Shown: piece after piece, positions 40,741 to 50,310 of the stretch
Layout: every line of letters starts with the position of its first letter
Position numbering within the stretch: position 1 is the stretch's first letter
Assembly: GCA_947168655.1 (NCBI GenBank)
Contig: CAMVMU010000005.1
Coordinates: 1 to 61,501 of the forward strand
From: an uncultured Oscillospiraceae bacterium
Lineage (GTDB): Bacteria; Bacillota; Clostridia; Oscillospirales; Oscillospiraceae
DNA: 61,501 bases
Direction of reading: 5' to 3'
Translations under genes and position numbers: made by a program
Notes under the pieces: model-generated
Databases searched by the model: none
Told to the model about the DNA's origin: nothing
What the model saw: the letters and a program-made list of their open reading frames with translations, nothing else

Positions 40741-42909
40741 ATGGCAAATCGCGAAGGCGGGAAAATCAAATACAGAGCATGGATCGTGATTTCGCTATCT
40801 GCCTTTTTTCCTCTCCTTGTTACGCTGAGCCCAGTTAGACTGGCGATTGTGTGTTCTGCGCTCGCCGTGTCAATTTGGGTCGTTATCAGAGATGACAGCA
40901 AGGGCGTATCGTTTAATAAGAGTCTGATCCTGATCCAGTTAGCCATTATGCTGTTTGCGGCAACGCGATTCTACGAATACTGGAAAACATCGGCGTATAT
41001 TAAAACGTTCTCATCCATGTTATCTCTGCGGCAGGATCAGTTCCTTGTTATTATCTGCGTGGCAGCGATAGGAGTCTCCTTTTTCGGTTTAAATATATTT
41101 CTCAACACGATTCTGAATCGAATGGGCACGATGAGAGCCTATTTGGGGGAGCACCTTGTTTTGCGCAATCTGATCCTCATGATGATTCTGGTTCTTTTTC
41201 AATTGGCGCAGCTGCAGAGAAGTACACTGGACTATCTTCCGAACATCTTCAGGATCCAGTTTCGGTACCTTCTCATAAACATAGCTGCCCTGTCTTCTCT
41301 AAGCCTATTGGTCATGCTGCTGTTACGGCGCGAAAAGCTGAGTGCTGTAATCAGCAGCACGGTGATCACCGTATTCAGCACTGCGAATTTCTATGTGATT
41401 CAACTTCATGGAAGTCCTCTGCTGCCAAGTGAGTTTGCGAATACAAGGACTGCATTGAATGTGCTGTCCGGGTATACGCTGACGCTGTCCCCACAGCTTG
41501 TGGACGTTATTGCACTGTTTTTTGCCGAACTATTTCTGGCATCTCGTTTTGCTCACCTCAACTGGCGGAGGGGAACTTTGACCTGTGGGATTGCATCATT
41601 TGCTTCCTGCGCAATGATCACTTATCTGGCTTTTTTTAGCCCGATTGCATTGAAGAATGTCTGGCAGTTTTCCTGGAATGCATCTGTTATGTACAACGGT
41701 TTCTTTTCGAGTGCCGCATATGATGTCAAAAATACAGCGCATCCATTGCTTATGCCGGGAGACTACAGTGCCTCAGAAATATCGGTTCCTGTCCCGGACA
41801 GTGGAAACACCGGGGGAACGTATCCCGATATCATCATGATATTGAATGAGAGTTTCTGTGATCTGGAATATTACAGCGACCTCCAGACGGATTCGGAGTA
41901 TCTTGCTCCGTTTTATCAAATTGAAAACGCATCTTATGGAATCGCATTTTCGCCAGATATAGGCGGCGGGACCAATGATTCGGAATTTGAATTATTAACG
42001 TCTAATTCGATGAAATTGCTGGCAGCATCCGCTCCGTTCACTTTTCTTGATTTCCATGAAAAGAACGCCACGACGATTACGTATTTGAAGTCGCTGGGGT
42101 ATTCGACGACCGCAATGCACAACAGCACACCGGAAAACTATTCACGGCATATAGCCTATCCGGCATTGGGCTTTGACCACGTATATCTGGGGGAGAACAG
42201 CTTTTCGGTGACAAATTACAATGGGAACAGACCGGTACTGGACGTGGATGACTATAATGGGATGATTTCATTGTATGAAAGAGACGTTGACGGGCCCAGA
42301 TTTTACTATTTGCTCACTTACCAAAATCACGGCGGCTGGGAGCAAAACGACGATGCTCTCGATACCATACATACGTTAAGAGATTGGGGAAGCTTAACGG
42401 ATGATCTCAATGAATACCTGTCGTCCGTCTCGCTTTCCGCAAAAGCTTTCCATGATTTGACAGATTACTTTGCAGATTGTGACAGACCGGTCATTATCTG
42501 CATGGTTGGGGATCATGCGCCGTCGTTGATCAACCGGTTGGAGGAAAAACACTCCATGTCGCCTGATGAAGCGGAACTCATGAAAAGAGCGGTGCCCTTT
42601 GCGGTTTGGTCCAACTTTGGCTGTGCGCTGCCAGACAACATGGTTTATTCCAGCATGACGGATCTTATCCCACAGATACTGTCTTACAGCAATCTGCCGC
42701 TTACACCGTTCTATCAGCAGATTCTTGACCTTCATGAAACTGTCCCGGTGCGGACGCGTTACGGAATATGCCTTGACGCAGAAGGAAATGTGTTTCACTA
42801 TGACGAAAACGCCCCCCTTGATGATCCCTTAAAACAGTACTTTTTCATGGAATATAACGGGTTAACAGCGCGAGAGGATTATCTGCCGGAACTTTTTAGA
42901 ATCCCCTGA
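40741..42909 (+). CDS. LTA-synthase-like phosphatase-fold membrane enzyme
   Basis: A 722-residue protein. About ten hydrophobic helices occupy the first 320 residues. An extracellular alkaline-phosphatase-fold domain follows, with IIMILNESFCDLEYY, the nucleophile-Thr region PDIGGGTNDSEFELLT and CMVGDHAPSL. The start is ATG 40741, because AGGAGGAGAAA abuts it; an upstream GTG overlaps that site. It probably adds a phospho-alcohol group (for example glycerol-phosphate or ethanolamine-phosphate) to the exported glycan. It is clearly more AT-rich than the genes on each side, suggesting separate ancestry. Confidence 0.85.
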   Translation: MANREGGKIKYRAWIVISLSAFFPLLVTLSPVRLAIVCSALAVSIWVVIRDDSKGVSFNKSLILIQLAIMLFAATRFYEYWKTSAYIKTFSSMLSLRQDQFLVIICVAAIGVSFFGLNIFLNTILNRMGTMRAYLGEHLVLRNLILMMILVLFQLAQLQRSTLDYLPNIFRIQFRYLLINIAALSSLSLLVMLLLRREKLSAVISSTVITVFSTANFYVIQLHGSPLLPSEFANTRTALNVLSGYTLTLSPQLVDVIALFFAELFLASRFAHLNWRRGTLTCGIASFASCAMITYLAFFSPIALKNVWQFSWNASVMYNGFFSSAAYDVKNTAHPLLMPGDYSASEISVPVPDSGNTGGTYPDIIMILNESFCDLEYYSDLQTDSEYLAPFYQIENASYGIAFSPDIGGGTNDSEFELLTSNSMKLLAASAPFTFLDFHEKNATTITYLKSLGYSTTAMHNSTPENYSRHIAYPALGFDHVYLGENSFSVTNYNGNRPVLDVDDYNGMISLYERDVDGPRFYYLLTYQNHGGWEQNDDALDTIHTLRDWGSLTDDLNEYLSSVSLSAKAFHDLTDYFADCDRPVIICMVGDHAPSLINRLEEKHSMSPDEAELMKRAVPFAVWSNFGCALPDNMVYSSMTDLIPQILSYSNLPLTPFYQQILDLHETVPVRTRYGICLDAEGNVFHYDENAPLDDPLKQYFFMEYNGLTAREDYLPELFRIP

Positions 42910-42973
42910 AGACTGACTGCCCGGCGGCCTGCCGAATAGAAAGAGCAACCGACATAGAAGAGGAGACAATGTG

Positions 42974-43987
42974 ATGGGCATGCGAGAAAAACTGAAAAAA
43001 ATACTGCCGTCTTACCTGGTGGAAAAGCACCTTATGAAGCGGTTTGATGACATAGACCGCCGAATCAAAGAGACCAACGAGAAGAACGAGTACCTCTTCT
43101 GGCTGTCCCAGATGCAGGCCGGCGAGACCATGCAGCAGACCAAGGAGCGCGTATTCCTCCAAATGCCGAAGGCTACCGGACGGCTCAGAAACATCCAACT
43201 GGCGGAGAACTATATCCTTCAGCGTGTGAAGGACATCTGCGACGCCAACGGCATGGAGCTGTTCCTTGTGGGGGGGACGCTGATGGGCGCCGTCCGCCAC
43301 AAAGGCTTCATCCCCTGGGACAACGACGTGGATATCGGCATGATGAAGTCCGACTACCTGAAGCTGCGGATGCTGCTGGAGAATGACCCGGAGATCGTCG
43401 TTCAGTACTGCTACAACTATCGGGAGGGACTGAAAGTATCCAAGGTGAAGTTCCGCGCGGTGGAAGTGTTCTGGATCGATATCCTCGTTTTCGACTTCAT
43501 CGACGTGACGCCGGAAACGCTGGACAAGGTATGGAAGGATACGCAGCGCGCCAATCAGCGGCATATACAAAAAATCAAGGAACTGTCGGCTTCATACGTG
43601 AATGAGCAGGGCTGCAGACCGCTGCCCAATGCCGCCCTGGACGAGCAGATGGCGGCATTTGAGGAGGAGCAGATGAAGGACTTCCCCATGTTCGGCCACG
43701 GGGATTATTTCTGCGAACCCATCAACTGCCCATGGTGGAGCCGTGACGAGCGCGGGATCCGGAAGGTATCCGACTATTATCCGCTCCAGAAAGACGCAGT
43801 GGAATTCGAGGGGCGGCGCTATTCCGTCTGGAAGCACTTTGAATGGGCGCTGGGATTTTCCTATGGAGATTACTGGAAGCTCCCGTTTTCTGTTCGGGAA
43901 CCGCATACGACGGAGTTCGACGAGGGACTGAAAGAGGGATTTGCGTACCTGCGTGAGATAGGCGTAATTGAACCGGAAGTGGAGTGA
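42974..43987 (+). CDS. LicD-family phosphotransferase
   Basis: A 337-residue protein of the LicD/fukutin-like family. The core FLVGGTLMGAVRHKGFIPWD then NDVDIGMMKSDY carries the acidic metal ligands and is unmistakable. LicD proteins transfer a phosphorylated group, such as phosphocholine, from a CDP carrier to a sugar. The N-terminal 75 residues are helical and unusual. The start is ATG 42974, set by GAGGAGACAAT; a GTG at 42971 is also possible. It opens a four-gene set whose other members could make the donor. Confidence 0.9.
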   Translation: MGMREKLKKILPSYLVEKHLMKRFDDIDRRIKETNEKNEYLFWLSQMQAGETMQQTKERVFLQMPKATGRLRNIQLAENYILQRVKDICDANGMELFLVGGTLMGAVRHKGFIPWDNDVDIGMMKSDYLKLRMLLENDPEIVVQYCYNYREGLKVSKVKFRAVEVFWIDILVFDFIDVTPETLDKVWKDTQRANQRHIQKIKELSASYVNEQGCRPLPNAALDEQMAAFEEEQMKDFPMFGHGDYFCEPINCPWWSRDERGIRKVSDYYPLQKDAVEFEGRRYSVWKHFEWALGFSYGDYWKLPFSVREPHTTEFDEGLKEGFAYLREIGVIEPEVE

Positions 43988-44601
43988 GACTGTTGAATAA
44001 CCGTTTGTTTCTTTTTGACCTGGACGCGACGATTACAAAGGTCGAGATCCTTCCCGCATTGGCCGATCAGGTGGGGATGGCTGAACAGATCGCGGAGCTG
44101 ACTGAAAAAACCATGCGTGGCGAGCTGCCGTTCCAAAGCAGCTTTTTGATGCGCGTGGAGATGCTGAAATCTATCCCCGTTTCCAAGGTCTCCGAGATCG
44201 TTGCGCGGACGCCGCTGAATGAAAAGCTGGTTTCTTTTATTGCGGAGCATAAGGAAAGATGCTATATCGTAACCGGCAATCTGGACGTCTGGATCGAGGA
44301 GCTGGTGAAAAAGATCGGCCTGCCCATGACCCACTGCTACTGCTCCGCTGCAAGTGTCGAGAACGACACCCTGGTCAGAGTGAACAGCGTCTTGGATAAG
44401 GCGCTGGTGGTCCAGCAGTTCGTGCAGCCTGTGGTCGCAGTCGGCGATGGCAGCAATGACGCGGATATGGTGCAGATGGCCGAAGTGGGAATCGGTTTTG
44501 GCGGCGTTCGGCCCATTGCCTATTCCCTGATGAGTAACGCTACTCATGCGGTGTATGATGAGGATCGGCTCTGCGATTTTCTGCGAATGCTTTGCGAGTA
44601 A
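43984..44601 (+). CDS. HAD-family phosphatase (phosphoserine-phosphatase-like)
   Basis: A 205-residue HAD hydrolase. Motif I FLFDLDATIT (DxDxT) and motif IV VAVGDGSNDADM are intact; CYIVTGNLDVWI marks motif II. The fold resembles the SerB class of phosphatases. The start is probably GTG 43984, overlapping the LicD stop; a TTG at 43993 is an alternative. Sitting between LicD and a nucleotidyltransferase, it may dephosphorylate an intermediate of the phospho-substituent pathway. Confidence 0.82.
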   Translation: MRLLNNRLFLFDLDATITKVEILPALADQVGMAEQIAELTEKTMRGELPFQSSFLMRVEMLKSIPVSKVSEIVARTPLNEKLVSFIAEHKERCYIVTGNLDVWIEELVKKIGLPMTHCYCSAASVENDTLVRVNSVLDKALVVQQFVQPVVAVGDGSNDADMVQMAEVGIGFGGVRPIAYSLMSNATHAVYDEDRLCDFLRMLCE

Positions 44602-44619
44602 GCCGGGGGAGAAATTCTT

Positions 44620-45270
44620 ATGAAGAATAATGTTACCATTGTGATCAGCTGTGCCGGCATGGGCACGCGCCTGGGGCTCGGATGCACCAAAGCACTGGTG
44701 GAGGTGGAAGGAAAGACCCTGATCGAGCGGCAGCTGGAGATTTTGAAGGACTATGAGGACATCCGCGTGGTGGTGGGTTATCAGGCGGAGAAAGTCATCG
44801 GGGTCGTCAATTCCGTCCGAAAGGACGTGTTGTTTGTATTCAACCACGACTACCGGAATACCGGCACCGGCGCCAGCTTTTATCTTGGCGCAAAACATGG
44901 CCGCGAGTATGCGGTGGCGCTGGACGGAGATTTGCTGGTGCATCCGGACGATCTGATCCGGGTGATCGAATACGACGGGAGCTGTGTCGGCGGTACGACG
45001 CCGTCTACCGACAATCCGTGGACCATGCCCACGCAGTTGATCCGCGGCGTGGAGCACGTCACCGGCTTCTCCAAGGAATACGGCGATTATGAATGGACGG
45101 GTCTGGCGAAGGTCAGAACCGATCAACTGCAGCCCGGCACGAGGCATGTGTTCCATCTCATCGAGCCGATGCTGCCGCTGCCCATGGTGTATATCCGGAC
45201 AAAAGAGATCGACACGATTGACGACTATGAGCGCGCCGTCAAGTGGGTGCGCAACGGCTATGAGGATTGA
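44620..45270 (+). CDS. Sugar/alcohol-phosphate nucleotidyltransferase (LicC-like)
   Basis: A 216-residue small nucleotidyltransferase. The pyrophosphorylase motif SCAGMGTRLGLGCTKALVEV differs from the common G-x-G-T-R-L-x(5)-P-K by having Thr before the Lys. The acidic site ALDGDLLVHPDDLI follows. Small members such as LicC make CDP-choline; others activate sugar or polyol phosphates. Its link to LicD suggests a CTP-using enzyme, but the substrate is not known. It is preceded by CCGGGGGAGAAATTCTT. Confidence 0.84.
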   Translation: MKNNVTIVISCAGMGTRLGLGCTKALVEVEGKTLIERQLEILKDYEDIRVVVGYQAEKVIGVVNSVRKDVLFVFNHDYRNTGTGASFYLGAKHGREYAVALDGDLLVHPDDLIRVIEYDGSCVGGTTPSTDNPWTMPTQLIRGVEHVTGFSKEYGDYEWTGLAKVRTDQLQPGTRHVFHLIEPMLPLPMVYIRTKEIDTIDDYERAVKWVRNGYED

Positions 45271-45978
45271 ATGATGTATCATGACGTGATTGGTGTGCTG
45301 GGAGGGATGGGATCCTTTGCGACGCTGCACTTCTTTGAGGCGCTGCTGAAGGCCTTCCCGGCAGAAAAAGAATGGGACCGGCCCCGAATCCTGATCGACA
45401 ACCGCTGTACGATGCCCAGCAGGGTCCTGGCGATCCTGGAGGGGAAAAAGTACGATCAGTTGGTGGAAGAGCTTTCCGACTCTGTCCGCTCCATGCTGCG
45501 CGCCGGGGCGACGAAAGTCGTACTGGCCTGCAATACGTCCCACTGCTTTTTGGAGGATATCTATCGCAATGTTCCGGAAGCGCAGGGAAAGATCATCAGC
45601 ATCATTGACGCCTGCTGCCGGGAGATCGCAGAGGCGGGGGAGACGGAAATCTCTCTGATCGCGTCAGAGGGGACCATCCAGTCCGGCGTGTTCAAAAACG
45701 GACTTGCACCCTACGGCATCGCATTGCGGACGCCCGAAAACGAACAGTATCTCATGCAGCGGGAGCTGATCGAAGCTGTAAAGCAGGATCACATTACGCC
45801 GGAAGTGGTAGAAAGGTTTGTAGAGCTGGTGACCTCGTTCTCGGGTGAAGCGCTGATCCTCGGCTGCACGGAGTTCCCGGTTTTGTATTCCAAGGTCCCC
45901 GCCGGTGTATTCGATCACTTTCGGATCTACGATCCGCTGATGAGCGTGATCCATGTTTTGAAGAAAGAGTGCCATTGA
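45271..45978 (+). CDS. Aspartate/glutamate-racemase-family protein
   Basis: A 235-residue cofactor-independent racemase fold. The two catalytic cysteines are seen in LACNTSH and LGCTEFP, and GVLGGMGSFAT is the N-terminal signature. It starts directly after the nucleotidyltransferase stop. A second ATG follows at 45274. In this position it may supply a D-amino acid for attachment to the polymer, or act on another keto or amino substrate. That role is inferred from context only. Confidence 0.87.
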   Translation: MMYHDVIGVLGGMGSFATLHFFEALLKAFPAEKEWDRPRILIDNRCTMPSRVLAILEGKKYDQLVEELSDSVRSMLRAGATKVVLACNTSHCFLEDIYRNVPEAQGKIISIIDACCREIAEAGETEISLIASEGTIQSGVFKNGLAPYGIALRTPENEQYLMQRELIEAVKQDHITPEVVERFVELVTSFSGEALILGCTEFPVLYSKVPAGVFDHFRIYDPLMSVIHVLKKECH

Positions 45979-46985
45979 TGGAAGATATTTCCCGGACAAA
46001 GAACCCGACGATCTCTGTGATCGTCCCGGTTTATAAGGTGGAGAAGTATCTCGCGGCATGTGTGGAAAGCATCCTATCCCAGACCTATGGGGACTTTGAA
46101 CTGATCCTGGTGGATGACGGTTCACCCGATCGCTGCGGCGAGCTGTGCGATGCGTATGCCGGAGAGGATCCGCGTGTCCGGGTGATCCATCAGGAGAACC
46201 GAGGCCTCTCCGGAGCGAGGAATGCCGGCATGGACATCGCGCGGGGCGAATACATCACGTTTGTGGACAGCGATGACTTTATTCTGCCGCAATACCTGGA
46301 GCTGCTGCTGGAGGCTGCGGAGACTGTGGAAGCCGATGTCTCAGTGTGCGCTCCGGTAGAGTTCACTGATGCAGAGGAGAAGATAGTCGCTGCGCCAGAC
46401 GCTCGTAAAGCGTTTTCCAGCTTCAAATTCACCGGACCGGAAGCTTGCGTTGCCATATACAATGGAAGTTCACGGGTGCCGATCAACGCGTGGGGAAAGT
46501 TGTTTCGCGCGGCTCTGATCAGCGGTACGAGATTTCCGTTAGGGCGGCTTCACGAAGACCAGGCGTTTATCCCGCCGGTATGCTACCGGGCGAAAACTGT
46601 TGCAGCACTGGATTTATCGCTTTATTGTTACCGCGTGAGAGACGACAGCATCACACGGGAGCGCTTCACTTTGAAGCGGTACGATGATCTGTGGGCAATC
46701 GACAACTGCATTGCCTTTTTCAGGGAGAAGAATGAACCGGAGATCGTTGATGCGGCCGAGGGGAAGCGGAAACGCCTGCTGGCGACATACGCGATCTACG
46801 CCAGGCGTGACGGCGTTGAAGTCCCTGAGGAGTATCGAATGGGGCTGCTTCCGGCGCTTCGGTATTTGAGAAAACACGTGAGCCCGATGAAGTACGAGTA
46901 CTATCTGGCGCAGGTATCGCCGAAGCTGGCACGGCTCTTTGCGTACGAGCAGAAGTTGAAGCGGATGCTGAGAAGGGAAGGATAA
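45978..46985 (+). CDS. Glycosyltransferase family 2, tandem copy 1
   Basis: A 335-residue GT-A enzyme with ISVIVPVYKVEKYLAACVES, LVDDGSPDRCGELCD, ENRGLSGARNAGMDIA and FVDSDDFILPQ. ATG 45978 overlaps the racemase stop as TGATG. It is clearly homologous to the next gene along its first 100 residues, and the pair probably arose by an old tandem duplication. The sugar is unknown. Confidence 0.9.
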   Translation: MEDISRTKNPTISVIVPVYKVEKYLAACVESILSQTYGDFELILVDDGSPDRCGELCDAYAGEDPRVRVIHQENRGLSGARNAGMDIARGEYITFVDSDDFILPQYLELLLEAAETVEADVSVCAPVEFTDAEEKIVAAPDARKAFSSFKFTGPEACVAIYNGSSRVPINAWGKLFRAALISGTRFPLGRLHEDQAFIPPVCYRAKTVAALDLSLYCYRVRDDSITRERFTLKRYDDLWAIDNCIAFFREKNEPEIVDAAEGKRKRLLATYAIYARRDGVEVPEEYRMGLLPALRYLRKHVSPMKYEYYLAQVSPKLARLFAYEQKLKRMLRREG

Positions 46986-47011
46986 TCAAGTGATCCAAAG
47001 GAGAGCGAGCC

Positions 47012-48061
47012 ATGACAAAACCTGTAATATCGGTGATTGTACCGGTCTATCATGTGGAGCAGTATCTTCCACAATGCGTAGACGGGATCCTGAGCCAGAC
47101 TTATCCGCATTTTGAGCTGATTCTTGTGGATGATGGCTCGAAAGACGGCAGCGGCGTGCTCTGCGACCGGTTCGCCGGGCAGGATCCCCGTATTCGCGTG
47201 ATCCACCAGGAAAACGGGGGCGTGTCCAGGGCTCGAAACCGCGGGTTGGACGAGGCAAAGGGCGAGTATATTGTTTTCATCGACGCGGATGATTTGGTCA
47301 GACCGAACTATCTTCATGATCTGATTCTGGCGCGGCAGACGCTGGCAGGTGAGACAGACAGGACGCTGATCATCTCGGATTATCAGCCTTTTGGCGACAA
47401 TGGGCCGGAAAAGAGGGATTTCCCCGCTCCGTTCTCCATGGACTTTCGTACGGGAGAGGGCCTGACCGCCGAGCACTTCCGGGAGCTGATTTTTCAGTTC
47501 CGACTGTTTCCTCCATACTGTAAGCTTTACCGCCGGGATGTGATCAATCAAAAACAGATCCGGTTCCGTGAGGGTATGAGGAGTGCGGAGGATTTTGAGT
47601 TCAATACCCGATATCTGGCTGCAGTGGACCGTCTTGTATATATTGATTCGGTGCAGTATGACTATCGGGTCGGCTACAAGCCGTACGTGCCGTCCCATCA
47701 CGGCGTGCTGGGAGAGTCGGAGATCAAAAGCGCCCACATCATGGCAAACGGGATCACGGATCTTGCTGAACGAATGGGGATCCTGGACGAGGTCAGGCCG
47801 GAAATCGACCTGTGGGCGGCGAACAAGCACTACTTCAATCGCCTCCGCATGCTGTTTATGAAAAGTGACGGCGTGAAGGACAGGGAAAGGAAAAAGCTTT
47901 ACAAAGAATTGGTTTCTGACTCCGTTTATTATTCTTCCGCGCGCCGCGGAGCGCCTCAGCTTCCGAAGTCGTTCACAAGACTGCTTGCGGAGAAGTTCGA
48001 TTGTTTCCCGGCGTGGCGCCTGTTTTATCGTATCCATCATAACGAAGCAGATAAGCACTGA
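47012..48061 (+). CDS. Glycosyltransferase family 2, tandem copy 2
   Basis: A 349-residue GT-A enzyme: ISVIVPVYHVEQYLPQCVDG, LVDDGSKDGSGVLCD, ENGGVSRARNRGLDEA and FIDADDLVRPN. The N-terminal half parallels the preceding gene closely while the acceptor half differs, which fits a change in acceptor after duplication. AAAGGAGAGCGAGCC precedes the ATG. Confidence 0.9.
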   Translation: MTKPVISVIVPVYHVEQYLPQCVDGILSQTYPHFELILVDDGSKDGSGVLCDRFAGQDPRIRVIHQENGGVSRARNRGLDEAKGEYIVFIDADDLVRPNYLHDLILARQTLAGETDRTLIISDYQPFGDNGPEKRDFPAPFSMDFRTGEGLTAEHFRELIFQFRLFPPYCKLYRRDVINQKQIRFREGMRSAEDFEFNTRYLAAVDRLVYIDSVQYDYRVGYKPYVPSHHGVLGESEIKSAHIMANGITDLAERMGILDEVRPEIDLWAANKHYFNRLRMLFMKSDGVKDRERKKLYKELVSDSVYYSSARRGAPQLPKSFTRLLAEKFDCFPAWRLFYRIHHNEADKH

Positions 48062-48086
48062 CAGTTAGAGAGGTTTGGAGACACCA

Positions 48087-48959
48087 ATGGATCAGCAAAT
48101 GCAGGAACAGAAGTTTTCAACCGTCATCACCCCGAAAAACGGGTGGTTTGACATCAATCTGAAAGAGGTATGGAAGTATCGTGACCTGATCGTGCTGTTT
48201 GTGAAGCGCAATTTTGTGTCGCAGTACAAGCAGACGATTCTGGGCCCGGCGTGGGCGTTTATCCAGCCGTTTTTGACCACCATCGTCTTTACGCTGATTT
48301 TCGGCAATATTGCGGGCCTTGCACCGGGAGGGATTCCGTCCTTTGTCTTTTACTTTTCCGGAACGATCCTCTGGCAGTATTTCAGCGGATGCCTGTCCAC
48401 AACCGCCAACACCTTTGTGGCAAACGCCAATACAATGGGCAAGGTCTATTATCCCCGCCTGGTGATGCCGATTTCCACGGTGCTCTCGCAGCTGATCAGC
48501 TTCGGGATCCAGTTTGTGTTCCTTATCGCCTTTGTCCTGTACTACACCTTCACGAATCAGGGCGTACATCCCAACTGGTGGATCCTGATGACGCCGGTGC
48601 TGCTGCTCCAGTTGGCCATGCTGTCCATGGGCTTCGGCATCATTATCTCCTCCGTTACCACCAAATATCGCGATCTGGCAAAGCTGGTGGGCTTCGGCGT
48701 CCAGCTCTGGATGTACGGCTCGCCGGTTGCCTACGATATGTTCAGCATGGCGGCATTTGCGCCCGGCGGAAAGTGGCACACACTCTATATGTGCAACCCG
48801 GTCACCTCCCTGATCAACATCTTCCGCTATGGTTATTTGGGATTTGGTACCATCGAGTGGCATTTCTACGGCATCGGCTGGATCACGACGATCATCATCT
48901 TGTTCTTCGGCGTGATTCTGTTCAGCCACGTGGAAAAGACCTTCATGGACACGGTGTGA
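48087..48959 (+). CDS. Polysaccharide ABC exporter permease (TagG/Wzm-like)
   Basis: A 290-residue six-helix permease of the ABC-2 type. LGPAWAFIQPFLTTIVFTLI, SGTILWQYFSGCL and NTMGKVYYPRLVMPISTVLS are the family signatures. Together with the ATPase that follows, it exports a whole polysaccharide or teichoic-type polymer on undecaprenyl diphosphate. The start is ATG 48087, behind TTGGAGACACCA. An ABC exporter is unexpected beside an EpsG-type polymerase. Confidence 0.9.
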   Translation: MDQQMQEQKFSTVITPKNGWFDINLKEVWKYRDLIVLFVKRNFVSQYKQTILGPAWAFIQPFLTTIVFTLIFGNIAGLAPGGIPSFVFYFSGTILWQYFSGCLSTTANTFVANANTMGKVYYPRLVMPISTVLSQLISFGIQFVFLIAFVLYYTFTNQGVHPNWWILMTPVLLLQLAMLSMGFGIIISSVTTKYRDLAKLVGFGVQLWMYGSPVAYDMFSMAAFAPGGKWHTLYMCNPVTSLINIFRYGYLGFGTIEWHFYGIGWITTIIILFFGVILFSHVEKTFMDTV

Positions 48960-48969
48960 GGAAAACAAG

Positions 48970-50250
48970 ATGGAAGAGCTTGCAATCAAAATAGAACACG
49001 TCAGCAAACAGTACCGCCTCGGCGCCATCGGCGGCGGCACGCTCAGAGGGGATCTGCAGTCCTGGTGGGCGCGCAAGCGCGGCAGGGAGGACCCCAACAG
49101 CAAGATCGGGACCAGAACCGATGTCAAGATCGGCGAGCGCTTTCTGGCGCTGGACGACATCAACCTTGAGATCCGGAAGGGTGAGGCGGTGGGCATCATC
49201 GGCCACAACGGCGCGGGAAAGTCCACGCTGCTGAAGCTGCTCTCCCGGGTCACCGCGCCGACGACCGGGAAGATCTCCATCGACGGCCGCATTGCGTCCA
49301 TGCTGGAGGTGGGCACAGGGTTCCATCCGGAGCTGACCGGGCGGGAGAACGTCTACATGAACGGCGCGATCCTGGGCATGACAAAGGCGGAAATCGACAA
49401 GAAGTTTGACGAAATCGTTGAATTCTCCGAGGTCGCACAGTTTATCGATACCCCGGTCAAGCGCTATTCCTCCGGTATGTACGTCAAGCTGGCGTTTTCC
49501 GTGGCGGCGCATCTGGATTCCGAGATCATGATCATGGACGAGGTCCTTGCTGTGGGTGACATGGCGTTTCAGAAGAAATGTCTGGCAAAGATGCGTTCTG
49601 CAGCCAAGGAGGAGGGGCGCGCGGTACTGTACGTCAGCCACAACATGAACACCATTCGGACACTTTGTGACAGGTGTATTGTATTGGACCACGGACGCAT
49701 CATTTTTAGCGGCGCAGTTGAAGAGGCAATCGCGGTATACATGGGACATGACAGCCGCGAGTTTTCCAACTGCATTGTTGTGAATCCCAATATGCGCGAT
49801 CCCCAGTGGGCAAATCCCAAGGTGGCCATCGAGGAGATCTCCGCAATGGACACAGACGGCATTCTGACTTATGGAGACTCACTGGATCTGGGAATAAAGG
49901 TCAGAAACTACGAGGAAAAGGATGCCCAGGTCTTTCTGCGGATCATGATAAAGACTTCGTCCGGTACACCGATTTCCATGTCCTCGACAAGGGAGAAGAT
50001 CACGATTCCGAGTGGGGCCGAGGTTGCAAAGCGGTTCCGTCTGAATATGTCCCAGCTGATTCCCGCCATCTATTCCCTCTCCTTTGTGCTGTATGACACG
50101 GGAGATTTGGGAGCAGACCGGAATATTGATGTGCTGCGGGATATCTATTCATTTTCCATTCTGGCGTCTCCGGGCTTTAATCACGGAATGACATGGAATT
50201 CCCAATGGTGGGGACACGTTTCAATCGGTGATCTGGAACCTGTTGAGTAA
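48970..50250 (+). CDS. Polysaccharide ABC exporter ATPase with Wzt-like C-terminal domain
   Basis: A 426-residue ATPase of the TagH/Wzt class. Walker A GHNGAGKST (about 78-86), signature YSSGMYVKLAF (about 166-176), Walker B IMIMDEVLAVGD (about 187-198). The region 280-426 is a beta-rich extension like the carbohydrate-binding domain of Wzt, which recognises the modified end of the polymer. If so, this locus has a defined terminal residue for export. It starts 10 bp after the permease stop, behind GAGGAAAACAAG. Confidence 0.92.
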   Translation: MEELAIKIEHVSKQYRLGAIGGGTLRGDLQSWWARKRGREDPNSKIGTRTDVKIGERFLALDDINLEIRKGEAVGIIGHNGAGKSTLLKLLSRVTAPTTGKISIDGRIASMLEVGTGFHPELTGRENVYMNGAILGMTKAEIDKKFDEIVEFSEVAQFIDTPVKRYSSGMYVKLAFSVAAHLDSEIMIMDEVLAVGDMAFQKKCLAKMRSAAKEEGRAVLYVSHNMNTIRTLCDRCIVLDHGRIIFSGAVEEAIAVYMGHDSREFSNCIVVNPNMRDPQWANPKVAIEEISAMDTDGILTYGDSLDLGIKVRNYEEKDAQVFLRIMIKTSSGTPISMSSTREKITIPSGAEVAKRFRLNMSQLIPAIYSLSFVLYDTGDLGADRNIDVLRDIYSFSILASPGFNHGMTWNSQWWGHVSIGDLEPVE

Positions 50251-50310
50251 GAGCCGCGGATACTTATTAGTTCATAACAACTGTTGATCACGACTGGAGT
50301 GCTGGAAAAC

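Noticed and set aside
43984-44601. True phosphoserine phosphatase for serine synthesis
   Set aside because: The fold fits, but the location between LicD and a nucleotidyltransferase and the absence of serA/serC point to a locus-specific role.
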